Assembly: GCA_025093985.1 (NCBI GenBank) | Contig: JACAAK010000003.1 | Coordinates: forward strand, 3,348,001-3,412,000 | DNA length: 64,000 nucleotides | Source of the DNA: Calvatia gigantea | Taxonomy: Eukaryota > Basidiomycota > Agaricomycetes > Agaricales > Lycoperdaceae | Direction: 5' to 3' | The notes under the pieces: generated by a model | What the model saw: only the letters and a program-made list of their open reading frames with translations | Told to the model about the DNA's origin: nothing | The model's database searches: none | Shown here: piece by piece, positions 43,262 to 54,800 of the stretch | Numbering within the stretch: the first letter of the stretch is position 1 | How the letters are laid out: every line of letters starts with the position of its first letter | Made by a program: the position numbers and the translations under genes

Positions 43262-45784
43262 CTACTGTCCCATTGGAAGTGCAGAATCTCCATCGCCAGA
43301 ACCGTTTAGCATAACCACACCATTGCCACCGCCATCACCACTTCCAGTGCCATCATAATTCCTATACTTCCTCAATTCTTCCTCTGGCAAAAATTCATCC
43401 GGCAACCAAAAATCGTAGGGGTCGCTAATCTCCTCCGGCACCTTGACGCCAAATGCCATCTGATGCCTCTGTGTTTGCCTTAGGCTCCCTCTAATGCCAG
43501 CTATGAGCAACAGACTCTGGGTGCGCCGAGGTTCACCTGTATCGGTTGACTTGTATTCTACTTCTTTACTCCGGTTTTGAGGTCCTCGTCGCCTGGGACC
43601 CGTGGATGGACCAAAACCAGCGAAGGCTGATGAAATTATGTCTGGTGTTGAAAGGGTGGTCATTAAACGAGGTATTGAGGCCGACGGCGATGCCGTTGAT
43701 GGAGGAACGGATTCCGAAGCGCTGACTGAAACAGCCATCGGTACAGAGGGTGATCGACGAGGTAGATTGGATACGACCCAAGGTTCACCAATCGGTAGCA
43801 GGGGTGCCGAAGTAGTCACAGAAGATGAAACGGGTTCAGTAACGGGGGCGGTGAGGGTAGGTTCTCGCTCTGGCACAGGTGGTTGATCCGCTTGATCCGT
43901 TTTTGGAGGGGAGGCGGGAGCTGATTCTGAAGGAACTAGAGGCTTGGGCGGCGAATAATAATGCCACGTCTTCTGACGTTTCGGGGGTGGGGAGGTCGCA
44001 GTGATTGAATGCACTGCATTGGCTAATTCTAATAATCTTGATCCGTCCTCCATGCGTCTAGGATGTCTCGAGGGAAGATCTGTTGGTACATGTTCTACTT
44101 CCATGACCCGAGGTGATGGGGTCGCATTTGGTAGAGTTTCAATGGGTGGAGGCGGGGGGGCAGGGAGGGAAGTGGGTGGGAACCCTTTGCCAGCACGAAT
44201 TGGTGAACCTTGAGGACGTGTTTCCTCGGGCGATGGGGATCCTGGTGGTTCGGTGCTTTCTGCTAAAGACGTTTCCTGCTGGAGTGGTAGAAGATTGATT
44301 TCCGGGGCTGGGGCCAGCCGTGTGTTAGGTAGAGGCGACCATTTTTTGGGAGGCGTTGGGGCTTCAGGATTTGATACTGGAGTTTGCGGACGGGTAATCG
44401 CTGCTGCCAGATCCACTTCGAATTTACGTTCCGAACTGACAGAAGACCGACGTCCGTCCGGAAACGGAGGGATCTCCCCTAGGTCCTGTCCTTCAAGCGT
44501 TCTTAATGCTTGGATGACTGGCGATGCAGGCTCAGAACTTGTGTACGTGGTGAATTGGGACGCCGCAGCGAATCCACGGGGGGACATAGGGGGTGTAGGA
44601 GAACGTGAGGGTTCAGCGCGTGATCTTCGTCTTGTCGAAGATTTTTGCATGGGCTGAGGGGGATTGCTCATCCTTGCTGAGCGCTTAGACGTCCGCGAGG
44701 TACCTGGAGGTGCGGGTGACTGCGAAGCTGAACCCTTTCCACCCCATTTGAGCTTGATTCTAATTTTGTCCTGTCGCTGGAAGTAGCTGTCGTCAATGAA
44801 AATCTCTCTTTCCGGTTCTAAAGTATCGACACGTCGGGAAGGTGGTCCAGGAGTATGGGTTTGGGGTGGTCCGGGAGTTGCGTTTTCACGCGTGATAGAC
44901 GGTTGCGTCTGAAGCTTGCGTAATCGTTCTGGTGGTAGTAACACTCGATACCGTTCCTCTAGTGAGAGGGCAATATCCAGCATCTCCTTCCGTCGGCGTT
45001 CCCCCTCGTTATATGCAACACCCCCGTTGACATGCGCGCCTGCAAGATTTGCGAGATCATCCTCAGAACCCTCTTCGGAAACACCAGGTGCCGGAGAGAA
45101 ATTTGAAGCTGGCAGGGCCAGAAATGCGGAGGCGTCCATAATGCGTAGCTGCTCAATCCTCTCTTTGAGCTTGTATTGCTCGTGTTTTAGCTTTTCCTTC
45201 TCGCGTAGCCGCTGCCTTCGTTCAAAAGTCTCATATTTCCGATGCCTTCGTTCATATGCAGCGTCTGAAGTATCTATCTGAGCCTGCATGTGTGTGTGAG
45301 TTTTTTTAAAAAAGGGCGAAACATGAGTCGGTGTGTACTGACGTCTTCGGGACCCCGTGGCCTGAATCTTCCAACACTTGGATTATCTTGCACGTTGGTA
45401 AAGGAAGGTGTTTGTATCACGCGTTGTTCTCTGTATGCCTTGAGAACGTCTGGTCGATCGAAATAGCGTTCGCTTGGGACTGTGGTCACAGTAAGTTCGG
45501 CGGTTGGGCCCGAGCCGGAAAAGAGACCGGAGTTGGTGGTCAAGAGGAAGAGCATGTCGTTGGGGATGATAGCTTCTGTCTCAGCTGACTGCAGGTGAGC
45601 AAAGATGTACACGAGAAGACGGGACAAAGGACAGACCTCCGCGCTTCTGATGCTCAAGGATCATGAGGTCAATGTCGCAGGTGCCTATGCCTGGACCACC
45701 GCGCCTTGGACGGGAGGGCAGAACGCGTTTCTGTCTGCCATTTGGGCCGTTTAGGCCAGATGTACCAGAGGCCGATGGATCCAT
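43262..45784 (-). CDS. large Pro/Ser-rich, probably nuclear protein with N-terminal conserved block and coiled coil
   Basis: Three exons. Start MDPSASGTSGLNGPNGRQKR at 45784, then CDIDLMILEHQKRGAETEAI, a 90-residue block (IPNDMLFLLTTNSGLFSGSG, ELTVTTVPSERYFDRPDVLK) and, after an intron, a strongly basic/acidic coiled coil (YERRHRKYETFERRQRLREK, KLKHEQYKLKERIEQLRIMD). The remaining 500 residues are Pro/Ser/Thr-rich and disordered, with a final short conserved-looking block, VKVPEEISDPYDFWLPDEFL. The layout (short N-terminal block, helix, long disorder) resembles subunits of chromatin complexes, but I cannot name a family. Total about 810 residues. Convergent with the gene ending at 43048. Confidence 0.7.
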
Positions 45785-45888
45785 AGAGTTCAGTAAGGGC
45801 AGAGACAGCTTTGCCTGTGAACGCTCGAATGGACATCATTCGGGCCAGCCAATCAGATTACTGTAAGACTTAAGCACACACAACAACT

Positions 45889-46458
45889 TCACAGCCGTGC
45901 TACGCGATTACGCCCCTCTCCTTGCACGAACACCCATCCATCCCGTTCCAACGTCGTCACTGCATCTACTATCATGTCTTTTGGTACTAGTACATAGTCG
46001 GTGTTCCTGTACAACACACGCGCACTTAGCCTAACAACTCTACCACCACCTATCCTACCCACTTACCATGTTGACATAGCAAACACTGGAACTTTGGCCG
46101 CCTTCAATGGTGTCGTTATATCCGCCAGAATCCCAGTTAAATCTGCGTCGTCTCAGTCTTTTTGACCTGTTCTCCAAACAGACTCGCACGACGACTCACT
46201 GTGCTCCATTGGCCCTCGAACCCTTATACACTTCCATGCACACTGCTCTTCAAATGTCTTTGGCATCCACTTATACGCCTCTCCCACTATCGAAACCTCC
46301 TCCTTTGTTCTTGTCACCGCGAAAAACCCTCCCTTCCCGCTCGTCAGATCTTTTATTATACAAGGCGCCAGTTCCTGCCCCTGCCCCAATTGGATAACAA
46401 AAAATGGTTCTGGAAGAACCTGGAGGTGTAGGGCCGCGCTGGATGATGCGGGGGGCAT
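45889..46458 (-). CDS. ACT-domain protein, CASTOR-like
   Basis: Small protein of about 150 residues with paired ACT folds, of the kind found in CASTOR arginine sensors and fungal homologues. Start MPPASSSAALHLQVLPEPFF at 46458. It continues GGFFAVTRTKEEVSIVGE, AWKCIRVRGPMEHNLTGILA, DITTPLKAAKVPVFAMSTWN and TDYVLVPKDMIVDAVTTLER, and ends DGWVFVQGEGRNRVARL. The motif FxVTRTxEEVSxV and the MSTWNTDYVLV strand are typical. Two introns: one inside MEHN|LTG (about 46107-46165) and one inside STW|NTD. Ligand and partner are unknown in fungi; amino-acid sensing is an inference from the family. Confidence 0.82.
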
Positions 46459-46761
46459 GGTTTCGGGCTGTCTGGTCCCTAACTCTTGACCAATCCACTT
46501 TAAATACTCCGATTTGTCACGTCAAAACGGAGACCTGCGCTAAAGAACCCCGGTGCACTATCCTCCGCGTAGTTGAAATGCTGACTCCAATTCGTCCATC
46601 GTGCAAACTACGGAGGGAATGCGGCGTTAAAGGGTATTAGCCCTTTTTTACCAAACATGTCATTCATGTGTATTGATGGTCTCGTCTCGACAACTTCACA
46701 AATTCACATTCAATTGTCAACATTCTGCTCCGCTGGTCCCCACACTTAGATGGCCGGAACA

Positions 46762-48596
46762 TCAAACACCCACAATTTCCAACGTATAATCTTGACTGTG
46801 CGAAGATCCCGTGAAAACCTGGAATACCGTTGTGCCACTCGGAATCCCGTCACTTGTGAAGCTCGTTGATCCTCCGGATGCCAATAACAAAGAACCGCCG
46901 GAGGAAACCTGCTCGGGAGTGAGAGTTATAAATATCCGTTTATGCCACCACCAAACATCACTAACCGCCGAGAACGTAGATGAGGCACCACTGCCACAGC
47001 TGAATGCCCCCCCACTCACACCACAACTGCCCTTGGAAGAAGTCATCGTGAAACTCGAAACAGTACCGGAAAGCGCGAACGTCGCAAGCGTTTGCGTCGA
47101 CCATGTTCCAAGAGACAGGAGCCCGCCTTGACGAGACCCTGAATTAATCGCATTAAGAGTTGCCCTAGCTGGCAAAGCTCCGGGGGTCTACAAACATCAT
47201 TAGAGCTCTCCCGTCCGACACACACTGTACAACTCACCGTGGCAGTAGACTTGGGTGGATACCTGATTCCGGTAGAGGGACATGAACTGGCCTTCGGAGC
47301 ATCTGCGAGCACAGCATCAGTTCGACCTGACCTCAAATTCTATGCAAATGCATGAACGCACTGATAGGCACAAAAGTACCGTCAATGACAGATCCCTTCA
47401 AGTTGAAGTAATACGACACCGCATTCAAGGTGCTTCCGCTGCAGTCAAGTGCTGGTGTGACTCCTGACGCAGTCCTCAGCGCCGTAGTCAAGGTCGAAAG
47501 CGAGAAGGTTTGGGATGTGCTAGGACGAATTCCTGCGTTGGAGAGCCACGTAAAGGTGGGCAATGTCTATAGACGTAAGTATCTTGCCCGTACGCTTGTT
47601 TTGGCGAAGTTTTACCTGGAACAATCTAACAACAGTCTGGAAGAACGCAACAGCCTGTGACAGATCAATTAATCCAAAAACCACCTGATAAATATAAGCA
47701 GACCTCTGCGCCTGTAGAGCTGCCACTTGGTAAACAAGTACGTTTCAGGGTGCTCATACAAGTTCCGTGGGTTGACCATTCGTGCTTTCCTAAATATTAG
47801 CCCTTTGTCCAGTAACCAGACAACACCTGCGTACCTCCCAGAACTGTTCATTGGCCCCGTTGATATCAACCCAATGCTTCATCAAAAGATCAACACCCCG
47901 TTAAAACGTTTTTTCACCAAGACGTACCGTTTGCATGAAAGCCAGTGTATCACTCGCTCCTTGCGCGGTAAGCAACTTCGGAATGTAAGTTCGCCCTCTG
48001 CATATACCCATACATGCAGTAATACTTACCGAAGCTATGTTAGTGTACGCACGAGATGGGTCGCAGTTCTGATCGAAGGTTGTATCACAGCTGTAGAAAG
48101 GTTAGGTTCCGTCTTCTGGAAGCAAATCCGTGTGGGACAACACTCACTGGTCGGGCCAGAGACCTGGTTGGAAAGCCATCAGTTTCCCCCTGGGATATCC
48201 AAAGCGCTGCCTTACCATGAATAGTCCAACTATCAACCGGACCAGTCGAAGGGCTCGTATCCCAAAACTACAAAGCACAACACACACTCAGTCCTAAAAG
48301 GTGGGCCTCACTAAGAGCACGAACCTGTGTTTGCAGGAGAAGACCCTAGCGATCCAAAGTCAGACATGCATTTTGGTCTTCGCCGGAGTGCGTACCCCTG
48401 GACTCTCAAAACAACACAAGTTAGATACCGTCGTGGTATTGTGGCACGACGCCGTTCCGGTTGTCGAACATCCCGAGGAAATATCCGTATCCCTACCAAA
48501 GAGGCTGATATATTCGGTAGGGGATTGTAAAGGCGACCCCGCAGCAAGGGAGAGCCAAGCACTGATGATGATGATGATGATACCGATTCGCAGCAT
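46762..48596 (-). CDS. secreted ribonuclease T2 with C-terminal extension
   Basis: Endoribonuclease of the T2 family, secreted or vacuolar. The signal peptide MLRIGIIIIIISAWLSLAAG begins at 48596. Mature part: CSTTGTASCHNTTTVSNLCC, FWDTSPSTGPVDSW, catalytic block 1 IHGLWPD, NCDPSRAYTNIASLLTAQGA, catalytic block 2 FWEHEWSTHGTC (assembled across an intron at about 47758-47802), and LKNAG-like, CSGSTLNAVSYYFNLKGSVI and PSTGIRYPPKST. A further 130-residue extension (GTWSTQTLATFALSGTVSSF ... FQVFTGSSHSQDYTLEIVGV) matches the C-terminal domain of Rny1-like fungal T2 enzymes. Both catalytic His residues and the Glu/Lys region are present. About eight introns. Confidence 0.92.
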
Positions 48597-50465
48597 CCTG
48601 GTGAGGTTCAGTGGTTACCAATTCACGCCATTATGGGTGATTTGACCATATTATAGCTGTAGATGGGAAACTTACCCGAACTCACACATTGAACATGGTA
48701 TATTTTACCTCACCCACCGATAACGCTACGTACATAGCCTGCGGTTACCATGTCATGTGTGGGTATAGCGCAGGGCTTCTCATATCATGTCGATCATTCT
48801 GTATTCATTTATCACACAACAAGAAGCTAGCATCTGTATGTCTTGGAGCAAACCGGTAGGTTACCATGTGGTGCTTCACCCTGCTCACTTGCATCCCCTT
48901 ATCTATCGCTAGTCATATGTTACATATATCGCCCCGGTGTGAAGCGCGGGACAACGGGTACAGTGCCAAGAATAGCTTGTTCCATTTGTTCTGTATATAC
49001 ATTTTCATGTTGGACCGAAACCGGTTGATTGGTGTTCGTGGGTGATGATCATCGATCAAGCTATCAAGCTTGACGTTGAACGTTGAAAATGAAGGGTTTG
49101 TAAGTCCCTACACGTGGTGAACAGCGACACTACGAAACAAACGTGCTGCTTGAAGTACATCAACAATTTAAGCTGCCAATCCACTGGGCGTTGATAAGAG
49201 GTTGTTTTTAGAAGCGATCCTAAAAACGACAGTCAAGTCTGGCCGGACGATGGGATGAGAAACGGTTTACCTAGACGCTCATCCCCCCGAGAACGTAGTG
49301 AAGGCAGCGTTTGACCAGAATTAGGCCCTCCCCGTCGAAATCATAGCCCACTTTGGAAGTGGTTACAGAGAAGCTAGAAGTGGGCCCAGCGAATATGAAA
49401 GTACAACAGCTTGAGCGGACCAAGTGGAAAGGAGATCACTGGCCTTAGCATTGGAATGAAGAGCGTTTGTTTATAGCACAGACAGGAAGCACTCTAGTCG
49501 AGTTCAGATAGAGATGAGCACGTAACTTGATTGGCTTCTTGTGCGGCTTACGCCGGCAGTTAGATTGTGGAAAGAGGAGATTAACAAACAAACGCCCCCG
49601 CAGATACCTTCCGAACGACCTCGCTCTGGACAATGAGGTTGACTCGATGCTAGAGGGAAGCGAGCACATAGTTGGCATATATGTCTCGTAGAGAGGTAGA
49701 CCGTATTATCACCCCCAAAAGTGCTACTCGCCAGCGGGCGCCGACTCGGAGGATCTTAGGGGCGGGCTAAGCGACAGTATCCATATGAGTTGTAGATGTC
49801 CTTACAGTGGTCATGTTAAACGCGCTTGTGTTGTAGCCAGCGTTGTCAGGGTTGTCATCATAGCTTGGGTAACGAGAGTCGATACTCGCTCGTTTGATAA
49901 ATGAGCACGACAGGAGACTCACTGATCTGGTCAGAAGTCTGTTCAAGGCCAAGGGAGTGAGAAGGGGGAAGCAATGTTAGGTAGGACAACCCACCGTGAA
50001 CTATCCGGTTATGAGCCGTTTACCAGGATGGCGCCCCAGAACTACTAGATACGGTTAGGAAATCCCCCGGCATGCGTCAATAAAATCGCGTTTGATTACT
50101 TGACCTGTTGGCAGCATAGCCCGCCAGCAGTGCACACGTTCACTACATTTGTGAGTGTACCCAAGGGCACCTAGAGTGAGACTTGAAATTTGGAATCTCG
50201 ATTCCCGGCATCACAGGGTCCATCTTTCAACCAAGGGTGTCATTTTTCAAAATCGCGGTAATGATAACCGCAAATTGAAGGTAAGTTAGGATGTACACTA
50301 GCATAAAGCCCAGTAAGGATGCGCGGCGTGCATAGACGAGCAAAAAATACTTACGATCCAATCTGTGTTGTTACATATATTCATGTACTGATATAATGAA
50401 CCTCAGATTGCCAGAAATTTTATCTATGACCCATCGAAACAAGCTGATCGACAAAGAGACGAACG
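48597..50465. other. 1.9-kb spacer without a supported gene
   Basis: Between RNase T2 and NAF1. Only short frames occur (up to 77 codons, for example 49445-49678 minus) and none carries a motif, signal peptide or matching splice partner. It contains a (GAT)5-like run near 48564-48580, which lies in the RNase T2 leader region. Nothing else seen. Confidence 0.4.
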
Positions 50466-52318
50466 CTAGGAAGTAGATTGGTCTCTGGATGCTGTAGGAT
50501 CTGGGACCGGGGTAGGCCACTGTTCTGCCCAATCGTGCGTTGGTGTCACTGTCGGTGGTGCCGCGATCGGACCTGGTGATCCTTGTGTATATGCAACGGT
50601 ATTGGATGCCATTCCCAAACCGAATGCTGATGCAAAGCGAGGATTGATATGAGGTTGGACGAAAGTGGGGGGTTGGACATATGGAGGATAATAAGCTGAG
50701 CCAGGAAACATGTGTGGTTGTTGATTCTGTAATTGATCCGTTGCTTGATTTGAATAACCCCATGTAGGATCGGCATTCATATTCCTGGGTTGTGGGGTCG
50801 TGGTAAATCCATGCCCGTAGTTATTCTGCCCTTGGGAATAGTGGGGAGATGGGGTCCCATAAGGCATTCGAGGATCGTACTCCTCGTCATTGGCGGTAGG
50901 AACGTTATGCGATGGAGGGTAAAGGTTGTCTCTCGTAGGGGGGGTGCGCATGTTGGTCCCCCGTTTTCCCCTTCCACGACCCCGTCTGCGACCACCGCTA
51001 CCATCTGTATAGGGTAAGCTCCTGCTTCTTGGTTCGACAAGTGTTGCGCGTTCAGGTTCCGTGTGTAGCCGTGCATTGGATGAGCCTTCGTGTTCGACTG
51101 CGCTGTAAACTTCCGAATAGGGGTCGTCATACGGCTTAGGTGCAGGGCGGGATGGGCCATCACCATAATCTAAATCATATGGACCGTGTTCGTCGAATGG
51201 ACCCCTGTTCAACATCGACTGGTTCATCATGTCCTGGTCGCGCATCTGGGATAGGGAAGGCGTTGAGTGCCTTGAAGAAGAAGCCGAACGTGCGCGCGAT
51301 TGTCCTCGCCTAGTTTATGTTAGAATATCTCAAATACGAAAAAAATACCTGTGGGCTTACTTTCGCTTGTGCCGACTACGGTATGCTGCCTCTGCTTCGT
51401 CGTCCGAGAACTCCAGCTCATCTTCGGCAGGTTCCTCGTCATGCACATTGCTAGCATCGCTGCCCCTGAATTGCTTCAGTTGTCTGACAAAAACGAAGTG
51501 GCTTCGTTGAGGTACGTGGAAAACATCACGTCCGACCCGAATTTTCTCTGGATTGAGAGGGTACGTTTGACTAAACCTGACTTGATACAAAGGTTGTGAA
51601 GTTGGACCAAAAGTTTCATATATCTAGCCTGAGGTCGCATCAATGAGTAGAACCAGGTGGGGGACGACGGCACCGACATAGCCCATAACTTTCCGGTCTT
51701 CGAACACGAGCAAGGTATCAGAGTCGAGTGCTCTCTCCGACGCCATGTTTTTGCGCTCCGATGGCAGACCTTTGACAATGACAATATTGTCTACAATTGA
51801 CATCAATTCTCCGACCTTCTCTAGTTCCTCGTCCGTTGTCACTTCTTCCAAGTCTGGAATTGTGATGACCGCGTCTGGAACTTCATTTTTTGTTTGCGGG
51901 TGAGTAGCAGTAGTGGGTAATGCGTCATCATCATCGATGTCTGGAGTTGTTGACTTGGGCCTAGATGATTGTCCTGTTTCCTTCTAATTCGGGCTCTGAA
52001 TCGGAGTCCTCAGAACCAGAACTTGAACTGGAATCGGAAGGGCTTTGAGGCGGAAGCAGATTAATAGGGTAAGAAAGATAGAGCAGTTAGGGAAACATAC
52101 AGGGATTTTCCGTCACCTTCCTCATCATGTTCTGGCAGAGCGGTCAAAACTTTTTCGATCTCTTCCTCGCTTTCTTTGTCGCTGTCCGAACTGGTGATGT
52201 CATCGCCATTCTCTTCCGCGGCAGCTCGCAGCTGATTTGGTTCCTCCAGTACATCCACGAACTCGCTAATGAGCAAAAGATCCTGAGGTAGCGTCTGTGG
52301 TACCTTGAAAGCAGCCAT
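50466..52318 (-). CDS. NAF1: H/ACA snoRNP assembly factor Naf1
   Basis: Nuclear shuttling factor needed to assemble H/ACA snoRNPs, replaced later by Gar1. Start MAAFKVPQTLPQDLLLISEF at 52318. Acidic N-terminal part (SSDSDKESEEEIEKVLTALP), then the Gar1/Naf1 beta barrel: VTTDEELEKVGELMSIVDNI, VIVKGLPSERKNMASERALD, DTLLVFEDRKVMGYVYETFG, PLYQVRFSQTYPLNPEKIRV and GRDVFHVPQRSHFVFVRQL. Next an acidic patch (EPAEDELEFSDDEAEAAYRS), an RG-type basic patch (GGRRRGRGRGKRG) and a Pro/Gln/Tyr-rich tail ending TASRDQSTS. About six introns. The domain order is that of fungal and animal Naf1. Divergent from EF-Ts with 122 bp between starts. Confidence 0.92.
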
Positions 52319-52440
52319 GATGCAAAGGGAGAAAGCACAAATTTGATGGATTGACTTCTTCTGATGGCCGGCCCGGTGTTCACTGAAATTTGGTGTTCCA
52401 AGTTTGTCTTCATCTCCAAACCTCGTCGCGTCAACTACTT

Positions 52441-53409
52441 ATGCTCAATTTCCTCCGTCCCCCCTTCCCTAGGCTTGTGACGCGTACCTACTCAACGCAG
52501 CAGCCAGGAAAAGCGTCCGTCAAGCTTGTTGCGGAGTTGCGCAAGCTCACGGAGGTTTCCATCTCAAAAGCCCGAGAAGCACTCGCTGCAACCGACAATG
52601 ACGTCGAGGCCGCGCTTGGATGGCTACAAAAGGACCTTGCCACCACCGGAGCCAAGAAGGCAGCGAAGGTGCAAGGAAGGAGCACAAAGCAAGGTCTCAT
52701 CAGTGTCTCCGTGCTCGCAAATGGAGTTGGCGCAAAGAATGAGAGGGGCTACGGGGGTGTTCGGGCCGCAATGGTTGAGCTCAACTGCGAGACCGATTTC
52801 GTAGGACGAAACGAGCTCTTTGGAAGATTAGCCGCGGACATTGCTCACACAGCAGCATACATGGCAGATACGTCAAGTTCGAATAGCACCTTTCGGCCAT
52901 TCCCCTTTGGTCTTGAGGAGGCTCCGCTGTTGTCCAAGGTTGACCCCAGTTCTGTGCCATCTGGAACAGTGGCCAGCGCAATTCGAGATGCAATCGCCAA
53001 GTTAGGAGAAAACATCACGTTGCGACGTGCCATTACTGTGGTCGAAATTTCACCGCGACAAGCCGACCTTGGCCTCCGGCTTACTTCTTATGTCCATGGT
53101 TCCATTAACGACCCTAGTCAAGGTCGTATTGGTGCTCTCGCGCTGCTGGCGTTGAAGTCCCAAAAACTCCCAGAGTCCCTGGCTTCTGGAGTATTCCAGG
53201 ATGATTTAGGGCGCCTGGAACGAGCCATTGCACGGCAAATTGTTGGGTTCGAAACCCATAGCCTTGAAGGAGGCGGTAACAGCGAGAGTGCGCTGTATAA
53301 CCAACCTTTCATGATGCTGGGTGGCAACTACTCGGATACACCTGTCCGGGATGCTCTTGTTGCATGGTCACAGCAGAAAGGGTTGATATCGCAACCTGTC
53401 GGCGGATGA
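52441..53409 (+). CDS. TSF1: mitochondrial translation elongation factor Ts
   Basis: Guanine nucleotide exchange factor for mitochondrial EF-Tu. Single exon, 322 residues. Mitochondrial presequence MLNFLRPPFPRLVTRTYSTQ, then the UBA-like start VKLVAELRKLTEVSISKARE and ALAATDNDVEAALGWLQKD, the GAKKAAK linker, and the EF-Ts core VAMVE-type motif seen here as VRAAMVELNCETDFVGRNE. C-terminal subdomain: AIAKLGENITLRRAITVV, SYVHGSINDPSQGRIGALAL, ARQIVGFETHSLEG, LYNQPFMML and PVRDALVAWSQQKG. Frame stays open upstream without ATG, so 52441 is the first usable start. Lacks introns, unlike nearly all neighbours. Confidence 0.95.
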   Translation: MLNFLRPPFPRLVTRTYSTQQPGKASVKLVAELRKLTEVSISKAREALAATDNDVEAALGWLQKDLATTGAKKAAKVQGRSTKQGLISVSVLANGVGAKNERGYGGVRAAMVELNCETDFVGRNELFGRLAADIAHTAAYMADTSSSNSTFRPFPFGLEEAPLLSKVDPSSVPSGTVASAIRDAIAKLGENITLRRAITVVEISPRQADLGLRLTSYVHGSINDPSQGRIGALALLALKSQKLPESLASGVFQDDLGRLERAIARQIVGFETHSLEGGGNSESALYNQPFMMLGGNYSDTPVRDALVAWSQQKGLISQPVGG

Positions 53410-53562
53410 GGGCGTAACGGTGTTGGACTTTGTGAAGTGGACGGTGGGCGAGCCCATCGACATGGTTCCCGAACCACATCCCTAGAAGTACTCCATTTTA
53501 TAATGCCAAATACAGGGTTGATAGAATGATAAAAAGTTATTATTTTGCCAGACCCTCCAGCT

Positions 53563-54800
53563 TTAATCTGTCTTTTTTGTGGATACACGTTCGATACGGG
53601 GGAGCCCGTAGTCCCAACCAAGAGAATAGCTTGCTGGATTGTCCTTGATGCACAAGGTGCTGCAAAAAGTTAGCATTTCGTTCGGGCGTATTTAGATGAC
53701 ATACGCATCTGTTGAAAGAGTCAGTGTCAGCTCCAGTAAGAGAGAATGAATGCAGATTTATTTACATTGAATACCAGTGAATTTGTAGTAGGTTCCTGCC
53801 CCCTAGGAAGGTGGAATGGGTTGTGACTCTTGTGGAGAATGGGAATTAGACGTACGGTGAGTACATGCCACCATGAATGCCCTGGAACAAATTCAGTGGT
53901 GTCTCCACCCAAGATTCAAGCGCATACCTTCGAGAAAGAAAGCAAAAGGCCAACCAACCGATAGCTTTTTTGCTATCAGAAAGTCGCAAAAGATGTTATC
54001 CAAGTTCCAAATCAAGAATCCAAGGGTAAAAAGCAAGGTACCAGTGCCGAAGAGCTTCGAAATCGTTTTCTTTGTCGCAGTGGGTATCCGCTCGGCCGCG
54101 TCGGACCATTTAAGAATATAGGCAATCCGCCCCGAAGTGGCGAGTACGATTAACGCAAATACGACTTGGTGGTATACTGGATTCCGGTAAACGTAGCTTC
54201 CAACAGGTTAGATTCGTGTAGTACGTAACCGGGAAAGTCTCACTAGCTCCAAGTGAAAAGGGTGTCGAATGTTAGAAGGAGGACAATTAGAAGTTTGCTG
54301 CGCAACGACTTGATTCCATACCCGGGTTCGTTGTCGAAGGAGATGAACAAACCCATGGAACCGACATAAATCATTGGAAGCTCGTCAGCCAGTTGGGCTT
54401 CATAGAGAAGGGTAGCATGGAATAAGAAGCTGCCAATACCAACTAGAGCAATGCCCTAATTTTTGAGTAGAATCCGAGGACAACCATCCACCCAAGATTC
54501 ATGTGCTCACCAAGTATCCCAGTGCATACCGTTTTGGTAACAGTTCCTTCGCAACACTCAGGTACCCAATCACCGAAATAGCAATAGTATATATATTCGA
54601 GAAGGAATTGGCCATCTCTGCAATGTATGGCGTGAACTGATAATTAGCCTTGGCGGAGACCCAGTTGAGTTCGGTCACATTCCTATTACCCAATGCAGTT
54701 TTGGGGGTCAACATACCTCACACCAGTCCAGCGTGGCCGTAACGGGACCATAATATCCGGTCTTATTAAGCCATGGTGCTAGCGTAGAGAATCCGGGCAT
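53563..54800 (-). CDS. alkaline ceramidase
   Basis: ER/Golgi seven-helix membrane enzyme that hydrolyses (phyto)ceramide to sphingoid base and fatty acid, like yeast Ypc1/Ydc1. Start MPGFSTLAPWLNKTGYYGPV at 54800 leads to TATLDWCEANYQFTPYIAEM and ANSFSNIYTIAISVIGYLSV, the conserved WCExNYxxxxYIAEFxNTxSN pattern. It goes on GSFLFHATLLYEAQLADELP, FDTLFTWSYVYRNPVYHQVV, SKLFGTGTLLFTLGFLIWNL, DNIFCD and the C-terminal EGHSWWHVLTGTGTYY with the zinc-binding His pair. Zn ligands H-D-H-H are visible (LFHATL, DN.FC region, HSWWH). Six or more introns. Ends ERVSTKKTD. Makes, with Isc1, two ceramide-related enzymes in one window. Confidence 0.92.

Noticed and set aside
48560..48585. (GAT)n run as a microsatellite of note
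   Set aside because: It codes, on the minus strand, the Ile run of the RNase T2 signal peptide (IIIIII), so it is part of a gene.
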